Assembly (NCBI GenBank): GCA_900112785.1
Contig: FONB01000006.1
Span: 124,001-188,000 of the forward strand
Direction of reading: 5' to 3'
Origin: Phytobacter palmae
Lineage (GTDB): Bacteria > Pseudomonadota > Gammaproteobacteria > Enterobacterales > Enterobacteriaceae
DNA: 64,000 nt
This document shows positions 46,954 to 55,945 of this stretch, piece after piece (the first letter of the stretch is position 1; every line of letters begins with the position of its first letter). Below the pieces are notes generated by a model, which did not search any database, was not told the DNA's origin, and was given only the letters and a program-made list of their open reading frames with translations. A program made the translations under genes and the position numbers.

Positions 46954-48204
46954 ATGAGTCTGACGTCCGGTTCACCCGATAACACACATCCGGCTGGCGT
47001 TGAAAAGAGGCAAAGCCGCAAAGTCCTGGGGGCAACCAGTCTTGCTCACCTTTTCCATGATGGCGCCACCGACCTGCACTATGTCCTTTTTGCTATCTGG
47101 CAGCAGCAGTTTGGGCTTTCCATGGCGCAGATAGGTTTACTTAAGATGTTGTTTTCCGGCGCGATGTCAGCCTTTCAGATCCCCGCAGGAGAATTAGGCC
47201 GAAAGTATGGTGAACGCCGGATATTAATGGCTGGCACCCTGCTTTTGACCGTCGCGCTACTGCTGTACGGAACCTCAACAACACTTATGCAACTCATGAT
47301 ACTGATTGTCATCGGGGGTCTGGGGGCCAGCGTTCAGCATCCGCTCTCCTCCAGTTTTATTACGCGCAATTATTCCGCCAGGCACGCCCGCATTGCCCTT
47401 AGCACCTACAATTTCTTTGGCGATGTTGGCAAAGGGATTATTCCCAGTGTGCTTTCAGCCTGCCTGCTCATTGTCTCCTGGGGAAGCGCCCTGCAGTGGA
47501 TTGCCCTCTTTGGCTTCCTCGTCACCCTCGGCCTGTACCTGTTACTGCCTGTTGATAGTAAAGCCGCGCAGGTGAAGCCGCTGACTGCCAAAGAAGCGCA
47601 CCGCAGTTCGTCTCAGCAACCGGAGATAAAACTCCCTGAGCCGCTGCGCCAGAGGGCTTTCACCGCCTTATGTGTGATAGGGAGTATTGATAATGCAACG
47701 CGCACGGGCACGCTCACTTTCCTTCCTTTTTTGATGGCCGCACGTGGCGCTTCGGCGACGCAAATTGGCTTTGCCTTGACATTAATTTTTATTGGCGGGG
47801 CATTCGGTAAACTGGTCTGCGGCATACTGTCGACCCGGCTCGGCGTGATCAAAACCGTCGCGGCCAGTGAGATAATCACCTCCGCTATTGTGCTGGGGAT
47901 GGCATTTGCCCCACTGCATGTCACCTGGTTACTGTTGATTCCTTTAGGCGTGGCGCTCAACGGAACGTCCTCAATTCTGTATGGTAGCGTTGCCGAGTTA
48001 TCCCGCCCGCAACAGCAAACCCGCGCCTTTGCGATTTTTTATACCGCATCACTCGGTTGTGGTGCCTTAATGCCCCTGATCTACGGTATGGCAGGTGATG
48101 TGATGGGGGTGCAGCAGACCTTAATTCTTGTCGCACTGCTGGTGCTTTGCATCCTGCCTTTGCTTATCCCTGTCAGAAGCGCAGCAACGTATAGCGAACA
48201 GTAA
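46954..48204 (+). CDS. MFS transporter
   Basis: A 416-residue major facilitator protein with about 12 membrane segments in two halves split by a polar loop near residues 205-230. The loop motif GRKYGERR after helix 2 is the MFS A-motif, and GKLVCGILSTRLG is its counterpart in the second half. The N-terminal SLAHLFHDGATDLHYVLFAIW resembles the fosmidomycin-resistance-like branch. GGAG lies upstream of the ATG. It starts the operon leading to RidA, DUF1028 and ArgE genes and may import or expel the pathway compound (inference). Confidence 0.85.
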   Translation: MSLTSGSPDNTHPAGVEKRQSRKVLGATSLAHLFHDGATDLHYVLFAIWQQQFGLSMAQIGLLKMLFSGAMSAFQIPAGELGRKYGERRILMAGTLLLTVALLLYGTSTTLMQLMILIVIGGLGASVQHPLSSSFITRNYSARHARIALSTYNFFGDVGKGIIPSVLSACLLIVSWGSALQWIALFGFLVTLGLYLLLPVDSKAAQVKPLTAKEAHRSSSQQPEIKLPEPLRQRAFTALCVIGSIDNATRTGTLTFLPFLMAARGASATQIGFALTLIFIGGAFGKLVCGILSTRLGVIKTVAASEIITSAIVLGMAFAPLHVTWLLLIPLGVALNGTSSILYGSVAELSRPQQQTRAFAIFYTASLGCGALMPLIYGMAGDVMGVQQTLILVALLVLCILPLLIPVRSAATYSEQ

Positions 48205-48341
48205 TGCGATCCCTGACGCCAGCCGCCCCAGGCATGGATGGGTGTTCGCATTTTCTAAACTAAAGCCTCGGATTATGCTGTTTTGTTTGTTTTGTCTGAG
48301 AAGATATACCTTGCGGGGAACCCATTTACTGGCAGGCAACG

Positions 48342-48776
48342 ATGAGCACACATACCCGCATTCGCAAATTCAATACCAAAGACACCTACCCGAATCAGTC
48401 ACTGGACAACGATCTTTGCCAGGCAGTTCGTGCCGGCAATACCGTGTACGTTCGTGGCCAGATTGGGACCGATTTTGACGGTAACCTGGTCGGGCTTGGC
48501 GACCCGGCAGCACAAGCTGAACAAGCGATGAAGAACGTAAAACAGCTTCTGGAAGAGGCTGGCAGCGATCTGTCACACATCGTGAAAACAACCACCTATA
48601 TCATCGATCCCCGCTATCGCGAGCCGGTTTATCAGGTCGTCGGCAAATGGCTAAAAGGGGTGTTTCCCATCTCAACCGGACTGGTCATTTCCGCACTGGG
48701 TCAACCGCAGTGGTTGATGGAAATTGATGTTATCGCGGTGATTCCGGACGACTGGCATTCACCAACGGGAGACTAA
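48342..48776 (+). CDS. RidA-family (YjgF/YER057c/UK114) deaminase-like protein
   Basis: A 144-residue RidA-superfamily protein. RidA hydrolyses reactive imines and enamines such as 2-aminoacrylate; other subgroups act in specific catabolic routes. Family segments are VRAGNTVYVRGQIGTD, AEQAMKNVKQLLEEAG, VKTTTYIID and ISTGLVISALGQPQWLMEID. The RidA catalytic Arg region differs (STGLVIS), which suits a pathway-specific Rid subfamily rather than core RidA. It is 4 bp from the DUF1028 gene. An imine-hydrolysing step after oxidation of an amine would fit the monooxygenase in this locus (inference). Confidence 0.85.
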   Translation: MSTHTRIRKFNTKDTYPNQSLDNDLCQAVRAGNTVYVRGQIGTDFDGNLVGLGDPAAQAEQAMKNVKQLLEEAGSDLSHIVKTTTYIIDPRYREPVYQVVGKWLKGVFPISTGLVISALGQPQWLMEIDVIAVIPDDWHSPTGD

Positions 48777-48780
48777 GACC

Positions 48781-49455
48781 ATGACATTATCGATTATTGG
48801 TCGCTGCGCACAAACCGGCCAGATAGGCATTGCCATCAGCTCGTCGAGTATTGCGGTGGGGGCGCGCTGCCCGTGGCTGCGCAGCAAGGTCGGCGCGGTA
48901 TCGACCCAAAACATAACCTTACCGGCGCTGGGGCCGCGTATTCTTGAAAGGTTGCAACAGGGCGATAGTGCCGAAACCGCGCTAAAGACCGGGCTGGCCA
49001 CGGATGACTATTTTATCTACCGACAGGTCACCGTAATGACGGCAGATGGGGAAATCGCCTTCTACAGTGGCGAAAAAACGCTCGGCGTTAATAACGCCCT
49101 GAGCGGCGAGAACTGTGTGGCGGCGGGTAATCTGCTCGCGGATCCGAATGTCATTGTCGCGATGATAAACGCGTTCGAACAGCAAACCGGGCATCTTGCC
49201 GACAGGCTCATTGCCGCAATGCAGGCGGGTGTTGGCGCAGGCGGAGAAGCAGGTCCGCTACATTCGTCCGCGCTGTCAATTGTCGATTCTCACATCTGGC
49301 CGATAGTAGATTTGCGCGTCGACTGGACTGATGCCGATCCGGTGGATGAACTCAGTAAACTTTGGCACGCCTGGCAACCCCAGATGCAGGACTATTTAAC
49401 GCGCGCGCTCGATCCCCGTAGCGCACCTGGTTACGGCGTGCCCGGCGACGAGTAA
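48781..49455 (+). CDS. DUF1028 family protein
   Basis: A 224-residue DUF1028 protein, thought to have an Ntn-hydrolase-like fold. Hallmarks are TLSIIGRCAQTGQIGIAISS, VGARCPWLRSKVGAVSTQN, AFYSGEKTLG and CVAAGNLLADPNVI, then GGEAGPLHSSALSIV. The family has no settled activity, but its genes occur repeatedly next to RidA, amidohydrolase and amino-group-releasing genes. It sits between RidA (4 bp) and ArgE-like (15 bp) genes, so the three should act together, perhaps hydrolysing an amide (inference). Confidence 0.85.
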   Translation: MTLSIIGRCAQTGQIGIAISSSSIAVGARCPWLRSKVGAVSTQNITLPALGPRILERLQQGDSAETALKTGLATDDYFIYRQVTVMTADGEIAFYSGEKTLGVNNALSGENCVAAGNLLADPNVIVAMINAFEQQTGHLADRLIAAMQAGVGAGGEAGPLHSSALSIVDSHIWPIVDLRVDWTDADPVDELSKLWHAWQPQMQDYLTRALDPRSAPGYGVPGDE

Positions 49456-49470
49456 GCGCAAGGAGATCTG

Positions 49471-50637
49471 ATGATGACCAGCCGCGAAATGCTCGAAAAA
49501 CTGGTGGCGTTTGACACCACCAGCCGCGAATCTAATCTGGCGCTGATTGACTTTATCGGCGGTTACTTAACCGGGCTCGGCGTTAACTACGAACTGATTC
49601 ACAACGCCGAGCGCAGCAAAGCCAATCTTTATGCGCGGCTTGGCCCGTCGGGAAAGGGGGGCGTTATGCTCTCTGGTCATAGCGATGTGGTCCCCGTTGA
49701 CGGGCAGAACTGGAGCGTTCCCCCTTTTACCCTGACTGAGCGCGAAGGCAAACTGTATGGTCGGGGCACGGCAGACATGAAAGGCTTTATTGCCTGTATC
49801 CTCGGAGCGCTCCCCCACTTTCTTGCGCAGCCACTGGCGCAACCGCTGCATCTGGCGATTTCTTATGATGAGGAGGTCGGATGCCTCGGCGTGCGTACGC
49901 TGCTCGATGTGCTCTCCCGCCGGGCGGAAAAGCCCGCTATCTGCCTGATTGGCGAACCCACTGAGCTGCAACCGGTTCTTGGTCACAAAGGCAAACTCGG
50001 CATGCGCTGTGAAGTTCAGGGCGCTGCCTGTCATTCGGCTTATGCGCCGCAGGGTGTCAATACCATTGAGTATGCTGCAAAGCTCATCCACCGCCTTACG
50101 CTCACAGGCCAGCGGCTGGCCGCGCCGGAACATCATGATGCGCGGTTTGATCCGCCCTTTACCACGGTACAAACGGGTCTGATTCAGGGCGGCCGGGCGC
50201 TGAATATCGTGCCAGCCGAGTGTACATTTGACTTTGAAGTGCGTACGTTGCCGCAGGATGATGCCCTGGAGATAACCCGGGACCTGGAAAGTTACGCACA
50301 GCGCGAGCTTCTGCCCGATATGCACGCCGTCAGTCGCGATGCGGCGATCCGCTTTTACCCCATCAGCAGTTATCCCGGCCTGTACACCTGCGCGCAAAGC
50401 GCCGCCGCACGGCTGATTGCTCATCTCACCGGCTCCGAAAGGTTCAGCACCGTCGCATTTGGTACGGAAGGTGGGTTATTTCATCAGACAGGCATCCCCT
50501 GCGTGATATGCGGTCCTGGCAGTATGGCGCAGGGCCATAAAGCGGATGAGTTCATTACTGTCGAACAGTTGAACGCCTGCGACGCCCTGCTGCGCCGTCT
50601 TGCGACGTGGATGTGTCAAAACAGGCCAGATCTCTGA
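49471..50637 (+). CDS. ArgE-like M20 metallopeptidase/N-acyl-amino-acid deacylase
   Basis: A 388-residue di-zinc M20 enzyme of the acetylornithine-deacetylase group. Zinc ligands are visible: SGHSDVVPVDG, LYGRGTADMKGFI, SYDEEVGCLG and the C-terminal GPGSMAQGHKADEF. The dimerisation lid is present in the middle (HSAYAPQGVNTIEYAAKLIH). AGGAG lies 5 bases before the ATG at 49471. In a catabolic operon it is more likely to remove an acyl group from an N-acyl amine or amino acid than to make ornithine for arginine synthesis. It ends the first part of the locus; 168 bp separate it from the ABC ATPase gene. Confidence 0.87.
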   Translation: MMTSREMLEKLVAFDTTSRESNLALIDFIGGYLTGLGVNYELIHNAERSKANLYARLGPSGKGGVMLSGHSDVVPVDGQNWSVPPFTLTEREGKLYGRGTADMKGFIACILGALPHFLAQPLAQPLHLAISYDEEVGCLGVRTLLDVLSRRAEKPAICLIGEPTELQPVLGHKGKLGMRCEVQGAACHSAYAPQGVNTIEYAAKLIHRLTLTGQRLAAPEHHDARFDPPFTTVQTGLIQGGRALNIVPAECTFDFEVRTLPQDDALEITRDLESYAQRELLPDMHAVSRDAAIRFYPISSYPGLYTCAQSAAARLIAHLTGSERFSTVAFGTEGGLFHQTGIPCVICGPGSMAQGHKADEFITVEQLNACDALLRRLATWMCQNRPDL

Positions 50638-50805
50638 CATTCCTTTTAATACAGGGCGCGCGCCGGCCCGCTCTTCGTTCATCCACATTGCTATCTCTCT
50701 GCTTTAACTTTTCCAAACGCCAGCTTCGGGAAGCACTAACCGCGTGAACTGCGTTTAAGCCGTATGCTGGGTTCTGGCATTTGATAGCCCTTTTCCGGAG
50801 ATTCC

Positions 50806-51963
50806 ATGGTCAGTGCAGAAGTCACCCAATTTCCGCAGCCCGCAACGCTGCAACCTGACGTGAACCACACTCGCGTTGCCGTACGACTCGATGGCGTACT
50901 CAAACGCTTTGGCGACGCCATCGCCTTACACAAAATTTCCCTGATGATTGAAGAAGGTGAATTTATTACCCTGCTCGGCCCGTCAGGCTGCGGCAAAACC
51001 ACGTTGCTGAATCTGATGGCGGGTTTCGCCGAAGCGGATGGCGGCGAAATCTTTATTGATGGCGAGCTGGTGACAGATACCCCACCCTGGCAGCGTGAAA
51101 TCGGCATTGTGTTTCAGAACTACGCGCTCTTCCCGCACATGACGGTCGAGAAAAATGTGGGGTACGGTCTGCGCATGCGCAGTGTTCCCAAAGCCGAAAT
51201 CGCTGAGCGCGTTGAACAGGCACTGGCGCTGGTGAAGCTTGCCGGTTACGGCCATCGCAAACCCCGTGAGCTTTCGGGTGGTCAGCAGCAGCGTGTGGCG
51301 CTGGCGCGTGCGCTGGTCATTCGCCCCAAAGTCCTGCTGCTTGATGAACCTTTCTCCGCGCTGGATAAAAATCTGCGCCTGTCGATGCAGGTTGAGTTGA
51401 AAGCGATTCAGCGCAAGCTTGGCGTCACCACTGTCTTCGTGACGCACGATCAAGGTGAGGCGTTGAGCATGAGCGATCGCGTGGTGGTGATGTCTGCGGG
51501 GCATGTTCGCCAGACAGGCACGCCGGATGAGATTTATCGGCGTCCGCAGGATCCCTTTGTCGCCGGGTTTGTAGGTGATGTGAACATTCTGCCGGGTCGC
51601 TACGTCGGCCGCGATGGCGTAGCGATGCTGGAGCTTGGCGGTAATGTGCTTCGCCTGCCAGCAGAACGTGTCCATGCCACGATTGGCGAGCGTCTTGATC
51701 TCTTTGTGCGCCCGGAAAATATTCAACTGGCAGCCCTCGGCCCGCATTCGCTGCTCAGCGCCACGGTGATTGCCCATGTCTTTCAGGGCGAGCATGTTGA
51801 TGTGCATCTCGATGTGCCCGCACTGGGCAACGCCACGTTATTTGCGCGCCAGTCCGGGCTTAATGCGCTGACACGCTGGCCCGTCGGTAGCCTGGTGGGC
51901 GTGAATGTCGATGATGAAGGTGTATGCGCGTTTAGCGCGGCAAGCCAGGATAAACGCGGATGA
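50806..51963 (+). CDS. ABC transporter ATP-binding subunit, PotA-like
   Basis: A 385-residue ATPase of the spermidine/putrescine-iron importer class. Walker A is GPSGCGKTT, Q-loop VFQNYALFPHMTVEKNVGYG, signature LSGGQQQR, Walker B VLLLDEPFSALD and switch His FVTHDQ. A TOBE regulatory domain follows (~250-380). Its matching binding protein and two permeases lie at 56.3-59.0 kb beyond the LysR gene, so the transporter is split over two operons. The stop codon overlaps the next start (ATGA). The 168-bp upstream gap may hold a promoter. Confidence 0.92.
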   Translation: MVSAEVTQFPQPATLQPDVNHTRVAVRLDGVLKRFGDAIALHKISLMIEEGEFITLLGPSGCGKTTLLNLMAGFAEADGGEIFIDGELVTDTPPWQREIGIVFQNYALFPHMTVEKNVGYGLRMRSVPKAEIAERVEQALALVKLAGYGHRKPRELSGGQQQRVALARALVIRPKVLLLDEPFSALDKNLRLSMQVELKAIQRKLGVTTVFVTHDQGEALSMSDRVVVMSAGHVRQTGTPDEIYRRPQDPFVAGFVGDVNILPGRYVGRDGVAMLELGGNVLRLPAERVHATIGERLDLFVRPENIQLAALGPHSLLSATVIAHVFQGEHVDVHLDVPALGNATLFARQSGLNALTRWPVGSLVGVNVDDEGVCAFSAASQDKRG

Positions 51964-52955
51964 TGCCTGAAATGATGAACGCCATAATTGCGGGCCGGCC
52001 AGGGGGGCCAGAGGTACTGGAACAGGTGCAGCGTCCACTCCCCCTGCCGGGAGCGGGTGAAGTACTTATCCGCGTTGCCAGCGCGGGCGTCAATCGCCCC
52101 GACATCCTGCAACGCAACGGCATGCCTTTGCCGCCGGGTGTCACCGATGTGCTGGGGCTTGAGGTCTCAGGCACCGTTATAGCGCTGGGTCAAGGCGTTG
52201 AATTCCCCGCGCCAGGTTCGCCGGTCATGGCACTGCTCAATGGCGGGGGGTATGCAGATTACTGTGTGGCGCGAGCCGAACTCTGTTTATCTGTTCCGGA
52301 AAATCTGCCTCTTAGCCTGGCGGCAGGCGTGCCGGAAGCGGCCTTTACCGTGTGGCATAACCTGTTTGAACTGGGGCGTTTGCAGCCCGGCGAAACCGTA
52401 CTGATCCACGGAGCAGCCAGCGGCGTAGGCACATTTGCTATTCAGTGCGCACAGGCGTGCGGGGCGCGCGTGATAGCCACCGCTGGCGGCGCTGAAAAAA
52501 TTGCGGCGCTGCAACAACTCGGGGTATGGCGTGCCATCAACCGCCACGACGAAGATTTCGTCGAGGTCATTCTGACTGCAACCGGGGGGCATGGTGTGGA
52601 TGTGGTACTGGATAACGTGGGTGGCGATTACGTGGCGCGTAATCTGAGCGTGCTGGCACCACGCGGACGCCACGTCAGCCTCTCGTTTATGCAGGGCGCA
52701 AAGATTGAACTGGATCTGCAAATGGTGATGCGTAAAGAACTGATCCTGACCTCTTCCACCCTGCGCCCTAAAAGCCTCGCCGAGAAAATGCGCCTGGCGC
52801 AGTGCATCAGTAAACATCTGCTGCCGCTGATAGCCGCAGGTAAAATCACGCCACTCCTTTATCAAACCCTGCCCCTGGCACAGGCCGCCCGGGCCCATCG
52901 CATTCTGGAAGCCAATGCCAATATCGGCAAAGTGCTGCTGCAGGTGGCGTCATGA
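51960..52955 (+). CDS. NAD(P)H:quinone oxidoreductase, zinc-free MDR (QOR/PIG3-like)
   Basis: A 331-residue medium-chain dehydrogenase/reductase of the zeta-crystallin/PIG3 branch. Segments are VASAGVNRPDILQRNG, VLGLEVSGTVIALG, LIHGAASGVGTFAIQ (NADPH-binding) and LDNVGGDYVARNLSVL. No zinc-binding Cys cluster of alcohol dehydrogenases is present. It reduces quinones or activated double bonds. The ATG overlaps the ABC ATPase stop by 4 bases, and the stop overlaps the next start, so it is in the middle of a fully coupled operon. Confidence 0.88.
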   Translation: MMPEMMNAIIAGRPGGPEVLEQVQRPLPLPGAGEVLIRVASAGVNRPDILQRNGMPLPPGVTDVLGLEVSGTVIALGQGVEFPAPGSPVMALLNGGGYADYCVARAELCLSVPENLPLSLAAGVPEAAFTVWHNLFELGRLQPGETVLIHGAASGVGTFAIQCAQACGARVIATAGGAEKIAALQQLGVWRAINRHDEDFVEVILTATGGHGVDVVLDNVGGDYVARNLSVLAPRGRHVSLSFMQGAKIELDLQMVMRKELILTSSTLRPKSLAEKMRLAQCISKHLLPLIAAGKITPLLYQTLPLAQAARAHRILEANANIGKVLLQVAS

Positions 52956-53566
52956 TGCAACTCTTTTTTGCCAGCACGTCCGCCTATGTTCGCAAAGTGA
53001 TGGTGTGCGCAACCGTACTGGGTCTCGCTGATGAGATAGAAAAGCTGGACTCTGCCGCGCATCCTGTCGTGCGCGACGAGCGTATTGCCCGGTTTAATCC
53101 CCTGGCAAAAGTCCCGGCGCTACGTACCGAAGAGGGGCTCTGCCTCTATGATAGCCGGGTCATTTGTGAATACCTCAATGCGCGCGCACAGGGCCATTTA
53201 TACCCGGTGAACGCAGAGACGCGCTGGCGAAGTCTGACACGACAGGCACTGGGTGACGGCATTATTGATGCCGCATTACTGGCGCGCTACGAGTTCACTG
53301 CCCGCCCCGCCGGGAAACAGTGGCAAGGCTGGGCTGACGCGCAACTGAAAAAAGTCGCCGCCGCACTGTCGCAGATTGAAAGCCAGGTCAGCCATTTTAG
53401 CGACCAACCCGACGATATCGGGCTTATTGCCATCGGCTGCGCGCTCGGTTATCTCGACTTTCGCTTTGCCGAACTCAACTGGCGCGCCAGCCACCCGCTT
53501 ACCGCCGCATGGTTCGCCCTCTTCGATGCGCATCCGGCGATGACCGCTACCCATCCGCACGTTTAA
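52952..53566 (+). CDS. Glutathione S-transferase family protein
   Basis: A 204-residue GST. The thioredoxin-like N-terminal domain has the cis-Pro site KVPAL and the glutathione-binding YDSRVICEYL, and a helical C-terminal domain follows. The N-terminus FFASTSAYVRKVMV has the Ser expected as catalytic residue in beta/theta-like and YfcF/YibF-like enzymes. It overlaps the quinone reductase gene by 4 bp. With that neighbour it suggests a reactive, electrophilic intermediate in the pathway. Confidence 0.88.
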   Translation: MMQLFFASTSAYVRKVMVCATVLGLADEIEKLDSAAHPVVRDERIARFNPLAKVPALRTEEGLCLYDSRVICEYLNARAQGHLYPVNAETRWRSLTRQALGDGIIDAALLARYEFTARPAGKQWQGWADAQLKKVAAALSQIESQVSHFSDQPDDIGLIAIGCALGYLDFRFAELNWRASHPLTAAWFALFDAHPAMTATHPHV

Positions 53567-53578
53567 TCAGGAGTGTGC

Positions 53579-54028
53579 ATGTCACAGCAGATCTATTTTC
53601 TTAATGGGCCGAATGCCAATTTATATGGGCTTGATAAAAGCGGCACCTACGGCAGCGAAAGTTTTGTCAGTCTTGGCGAACGCTGCCAGCGCCGCGCCGC
53701 GACACACGGCGTGGTTTTGCATTTTCGCCAGAGCAATCACGAGGGCGTGCTGGTTGACTGGATCCAGGAGGCGCGTCAGCACGCCGCAGGGTTAATTATC
53801 AACGCCGCGGGGTTGACCTACAGTTCCGTCCCCATACTGGATGCATTGCTGATGTTTGATGGCCCTGTCATTGAAACGCATATGAGCAACATCTGGAAAC
53901 GCGAGCCGTTTCGCCATCACTCGCTGGTATCAAAAGCGGCAACCGGTGTGGTTGCCGGACTCGGTGCGCTGGGTTATGAGCTGGCAATTGATGCGGTAGT
54001 CAAGCTAATGGAGAGACACAGCGCATGA
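53579..54028 (+). CDS. Type II 3-dehydroquinate dehydratase-like protein with altered active site
   Basis: A 149-residue protein of the AroQ fold, numbered as in the Mycobacterium tuberculosis enzyme. Conserved residues are N12 (NGPN), the lid Tyr Y24, N75, E99, H101 and R112 (REPFRHHS). The catalytic lid Arg expected at 19 is Asp (GLDKSGTYG where TREPxxYG is normal). The substrate-binding His expected at 81 is Tyr (GLTYSS for AYTHTS). The enzyme thus seems unfit for dehydroquinate and may act on another cyclic or hydroxy-acid compound (inference). AGGAG is 5 bases before the ATG at 53579. It overlaps the next gene. Confidence 0.82.
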   Translation: MSQQIYFLNGPNANLYGLDKSGTYGSESFVSLGERCQRRAATHGVVLHFRQSNHEGVLVDWIQEARQHAAGLIINAAGLTYSSVPILDALLMFDGPVIETHMSNIWKREPFRHHSLVSKAATGVVAGLGALGYELAIDAVVKLMERHSA

Positions 54029-54954
54029 GCACCCTGGTGTTTTACAGCGAATTCGATAGTTTCGAAGAGTGGTCGGCCTTACTTGCGCCACATTTACCCG
54101 GCGTGACAATTTGCCGCGCCGAAACAGTGCAAAACCCCGACGAAGTGCACTATGCGCTGGCATGGAAACCGCCACATGGATTCTTTGCGCCGTACCGCAA
54201 TCTTAAGCTGCTGGTTAATCTCGGCGCGGGTGTCGATTCACTGGTGGGGCGCGACGATCTGCCGGCTATTCCGATTGTTCGTCTGTCCGACCCGGACATG
54301 TCGCGTATGATGGCAGGCTACGTGCTTTTTGCCGTTTTGCGCTACGCGCGCGATATCCCGGCATTCGAGCGCGCGCAGCGTGAGCAGCGCTGGCATTACC
54401 TGCATCCACGTACGCCTTCCGGCATCCGCGTCGGGGTGCTGGGACTGGGGGAGCTGGGTGCGTATACGGCGCAGGAGCTGGCGCGTCAGGGGTTCGACGT
54501 GCACGGCTGGTCGCGTACACCCAAAACGATCGACAATATTCGCTGCAGCAGCGGACTGGGATCGCTGAACGATTTTCTTAGCCAGAGCGACATTCTGGTG
54601 GTCATGCTGCCTCTCACTTTGCACACGGCAGGTCTGCTCAGCGCTGAACGACTGGCCTGCCTCCCCAGCGGGGCGGCGTTTATCAATGTTTCGCGCGGTG
54701 CAATTGTCGATCAGGCGGCACTGACAAAAGCCTTGCGCTCAGGGCAGATTGCGCAGGCCACGCTGGATGTGTTTGACCGTGAGCCGCTGCCGCCAGACGA
54801 TCCGTTATGGGGCATGGACAATGTCCTTATCACACCGCATCTGGCGTCCGTCGCCATTCCGGCCAGCGCCGCACAACAGGTCGCAGAAAACATTCAGCGT
54901 GCTGCACGCGGCGAGCCGGTTAGCGGACAGGTATTCCCGGCGCGTGGCTACTAA
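54025..54954 (+). CDS. D-2-hydroxyacid dehydrogenase, GhrA-like
   Basis: A 309-residue NAD(P)-dependent 2-hydroxyacid dehydrogenase close to glyoxylate/hydroxypyruvate reductase A. Features are the substrate-binding VNLGAGVDSLVG, the Rossmann motif VGVLGLGELGAYTAQEL, WSRTPKT (Arg for NADPH), INVSRGAIVD with catalytic Arg, and the acid-base His in ITPHLASV. It is the last gene of the coupled operon from the ABC ATPase onward and is convergent with LysR after only 7 bp. It probably reduces a 2-keto acid product such as glyoxylate (inference). Confidence 0.9.
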   Translation: MSTLVFYSEFDSFEEWSALLAPHLPGVTICRAETVQNPDEVHYALAWKPPHGFFAPYRNLKLLVNLGAGVDSLVGRDDLPAIPIVRLSDPDMSRMMAGYVLFAVLRYARDIPAFERAQREQRWHYLHPRTPSGIRVGVLGLGELGAYTAQELARQGFDVHGWSRTPKTIDNIRCSSGLGSLNDFLSQSDILVVMLPLTLHTAGLLSAERLACLPSGAAFINVSRGAIVDQAALTKALRSGQIAQATLDVFDREPLPPDDPLWGMDNVLITPHLASVAIPASAAQQVAENIQRAARGEPVSGQVFPARGY

Positions 54955-54961
54955 GTTGTCG

Positions 54962-55924
54962 TCACGCCACCCGCACGACCTGGGGATCGAAATAGCTCGG
55001 CGCCGCCATGCCGGGAATATACTGATCGGAGATAAAAACACGGCAGCGCTCAGCAAAGGCGTTAACCACCATTGAGTGCTGGGTGTGGGCCGCAATCGCG
55101 TAACCCAGTTGCATCGGTCTGTTCGACCCCGCCAGCCGTACGCGAATCAGACGCTTACCGTCCTGGGAAAGATGCGCTTTTGGCCGCACGTTGGCGATGC
55201 CAAATCCCACGCCATTTGCCACCATCGAGCGCACCACTTCCATATTACTGGAGCGCATCACCACATTGGGCGTAACGCCCGCTTCGCTGAAAAGCCCGAG
55301 GAAATATTCACGGCTCCATGGCATATCCAGCAACACCATCGGCATTGTCGCCAGATCCTCAATGGTCACCGCCGACTGCGTCGCAAACGGATGATGTTCC
55401 CCCACCATCACATAGGGCGGCAATTGCGCCAGCGATGTGAAGACAATATCGCTGGCGGGGACTAAATCGTAAGTCAGCGCGATGTCGATATCGGCAGTGC
55501 GTAACTGTTTGAGCAACTGTTCATGGTTGCCTTCGACAAGGGTAATGCGCACGCCAGGAAAGGCGCGTCCAAAGCCGAAGACCAGTTCGGGCGTCAGCAT
55601 CGGGGCCAGCGTATCCAGACAGCCTACACGCAGGGGGCCACGCACATTGTTCATGGATTCCGAGGCGATAGTATAAAGATTCAACATCTGCTCCAGAATG
55701 AGTTTTGCCTCTTTCAGAACCTGATGGCCGATGGCGGTAAGCGAAACGCCCTGCGCGTGATGGCGTACAAAGAGCTGTACGCCGAGTTCAGATTCGATAT
55801 GGGTGATGGCGGCAGAGATCGACGGCGATGAAACGTGGATACGTTCTGAGGCGCCAATGATACTGCCGGCCTCCCCGGAGGCGACAAAATATTCCAGCTG
55901 ACGCTGGGTAATGCGACTGAGCAT
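54962..55924 (-). CDS. LysR-family regulator of the catabolic locus
   Basis: A 320-residue LysR regulator. The helix-turn-helix is at residues ~8-66 (YFVASGEAGSIIGASERIHVSSPSIS) and the effector domain runs to the end. It lies between the two operons of the locus: convergent with the first (7-bp gap) and divergent from the binding-protein operon (342 bp between starts). A perfect 7-bp inverted repeat 22 bp upstream of its start is a likely autoregulatory site. It probably activates the locus on binding the substrate or an early intermediate. Confidence 0.92.
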   Translation of the reverse strand: MLSRITQRQLEYFVASGEAGSIIGASERIHVSSPSISAAITHIESELGVQLFVRHHAQGVSLTAIGHQVLKEAKLILEQMLNLYTIASESMNNVRGPLRVGCLDTLAPMLTPELVFGFGRAFPGVRITLVEGNHEQLLKQLRTADIDIALTYDLVPASDIVFTSLAQLPPYVMVGEHHPFATQSAVTIEDLATMPMVLLDMPWSREYFLGLFSEAGVTPNVVMRSSNMEVVRSMVANGVGFGIANVRPKAHLSQDGKRLIRVRLAGSNRPMQLGYAIAAHTQHSMVVNAFAERCRVFISDQYIPGMAAPSYFDPQVVRVA

Positions 55925-55945
55925 GCAGGTTCTCCTGAGATCGCC

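Noticed and set aside
49567..50424. 285-residue minus-strand frame inside the ArgE-like gene
   Set aside because: Antisense shadow of a high-GC conserved gene; composition rich in Arg, His and Gln as expected of a reverse frame.
49471..50637. Biosynthetic argE
   Set aside because: It is not next to argCBH and is coupled to RidA and DUF1028 genes, which suggests a catabolic deacylase.
50983..51807. 274-residue minus-strand frame inside the ABC ATPase gene
   Set aside because: Antisense to conserved ATPase motifs; no supporting start or domain.
53579..54028. Housekeeping aroQ of the shikimate pathway
   Set aside because: The catalytic Arg and a substrate His are replaced and the gene is inside a catabolic operon. 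Enterobacteria normally use type I AroD.
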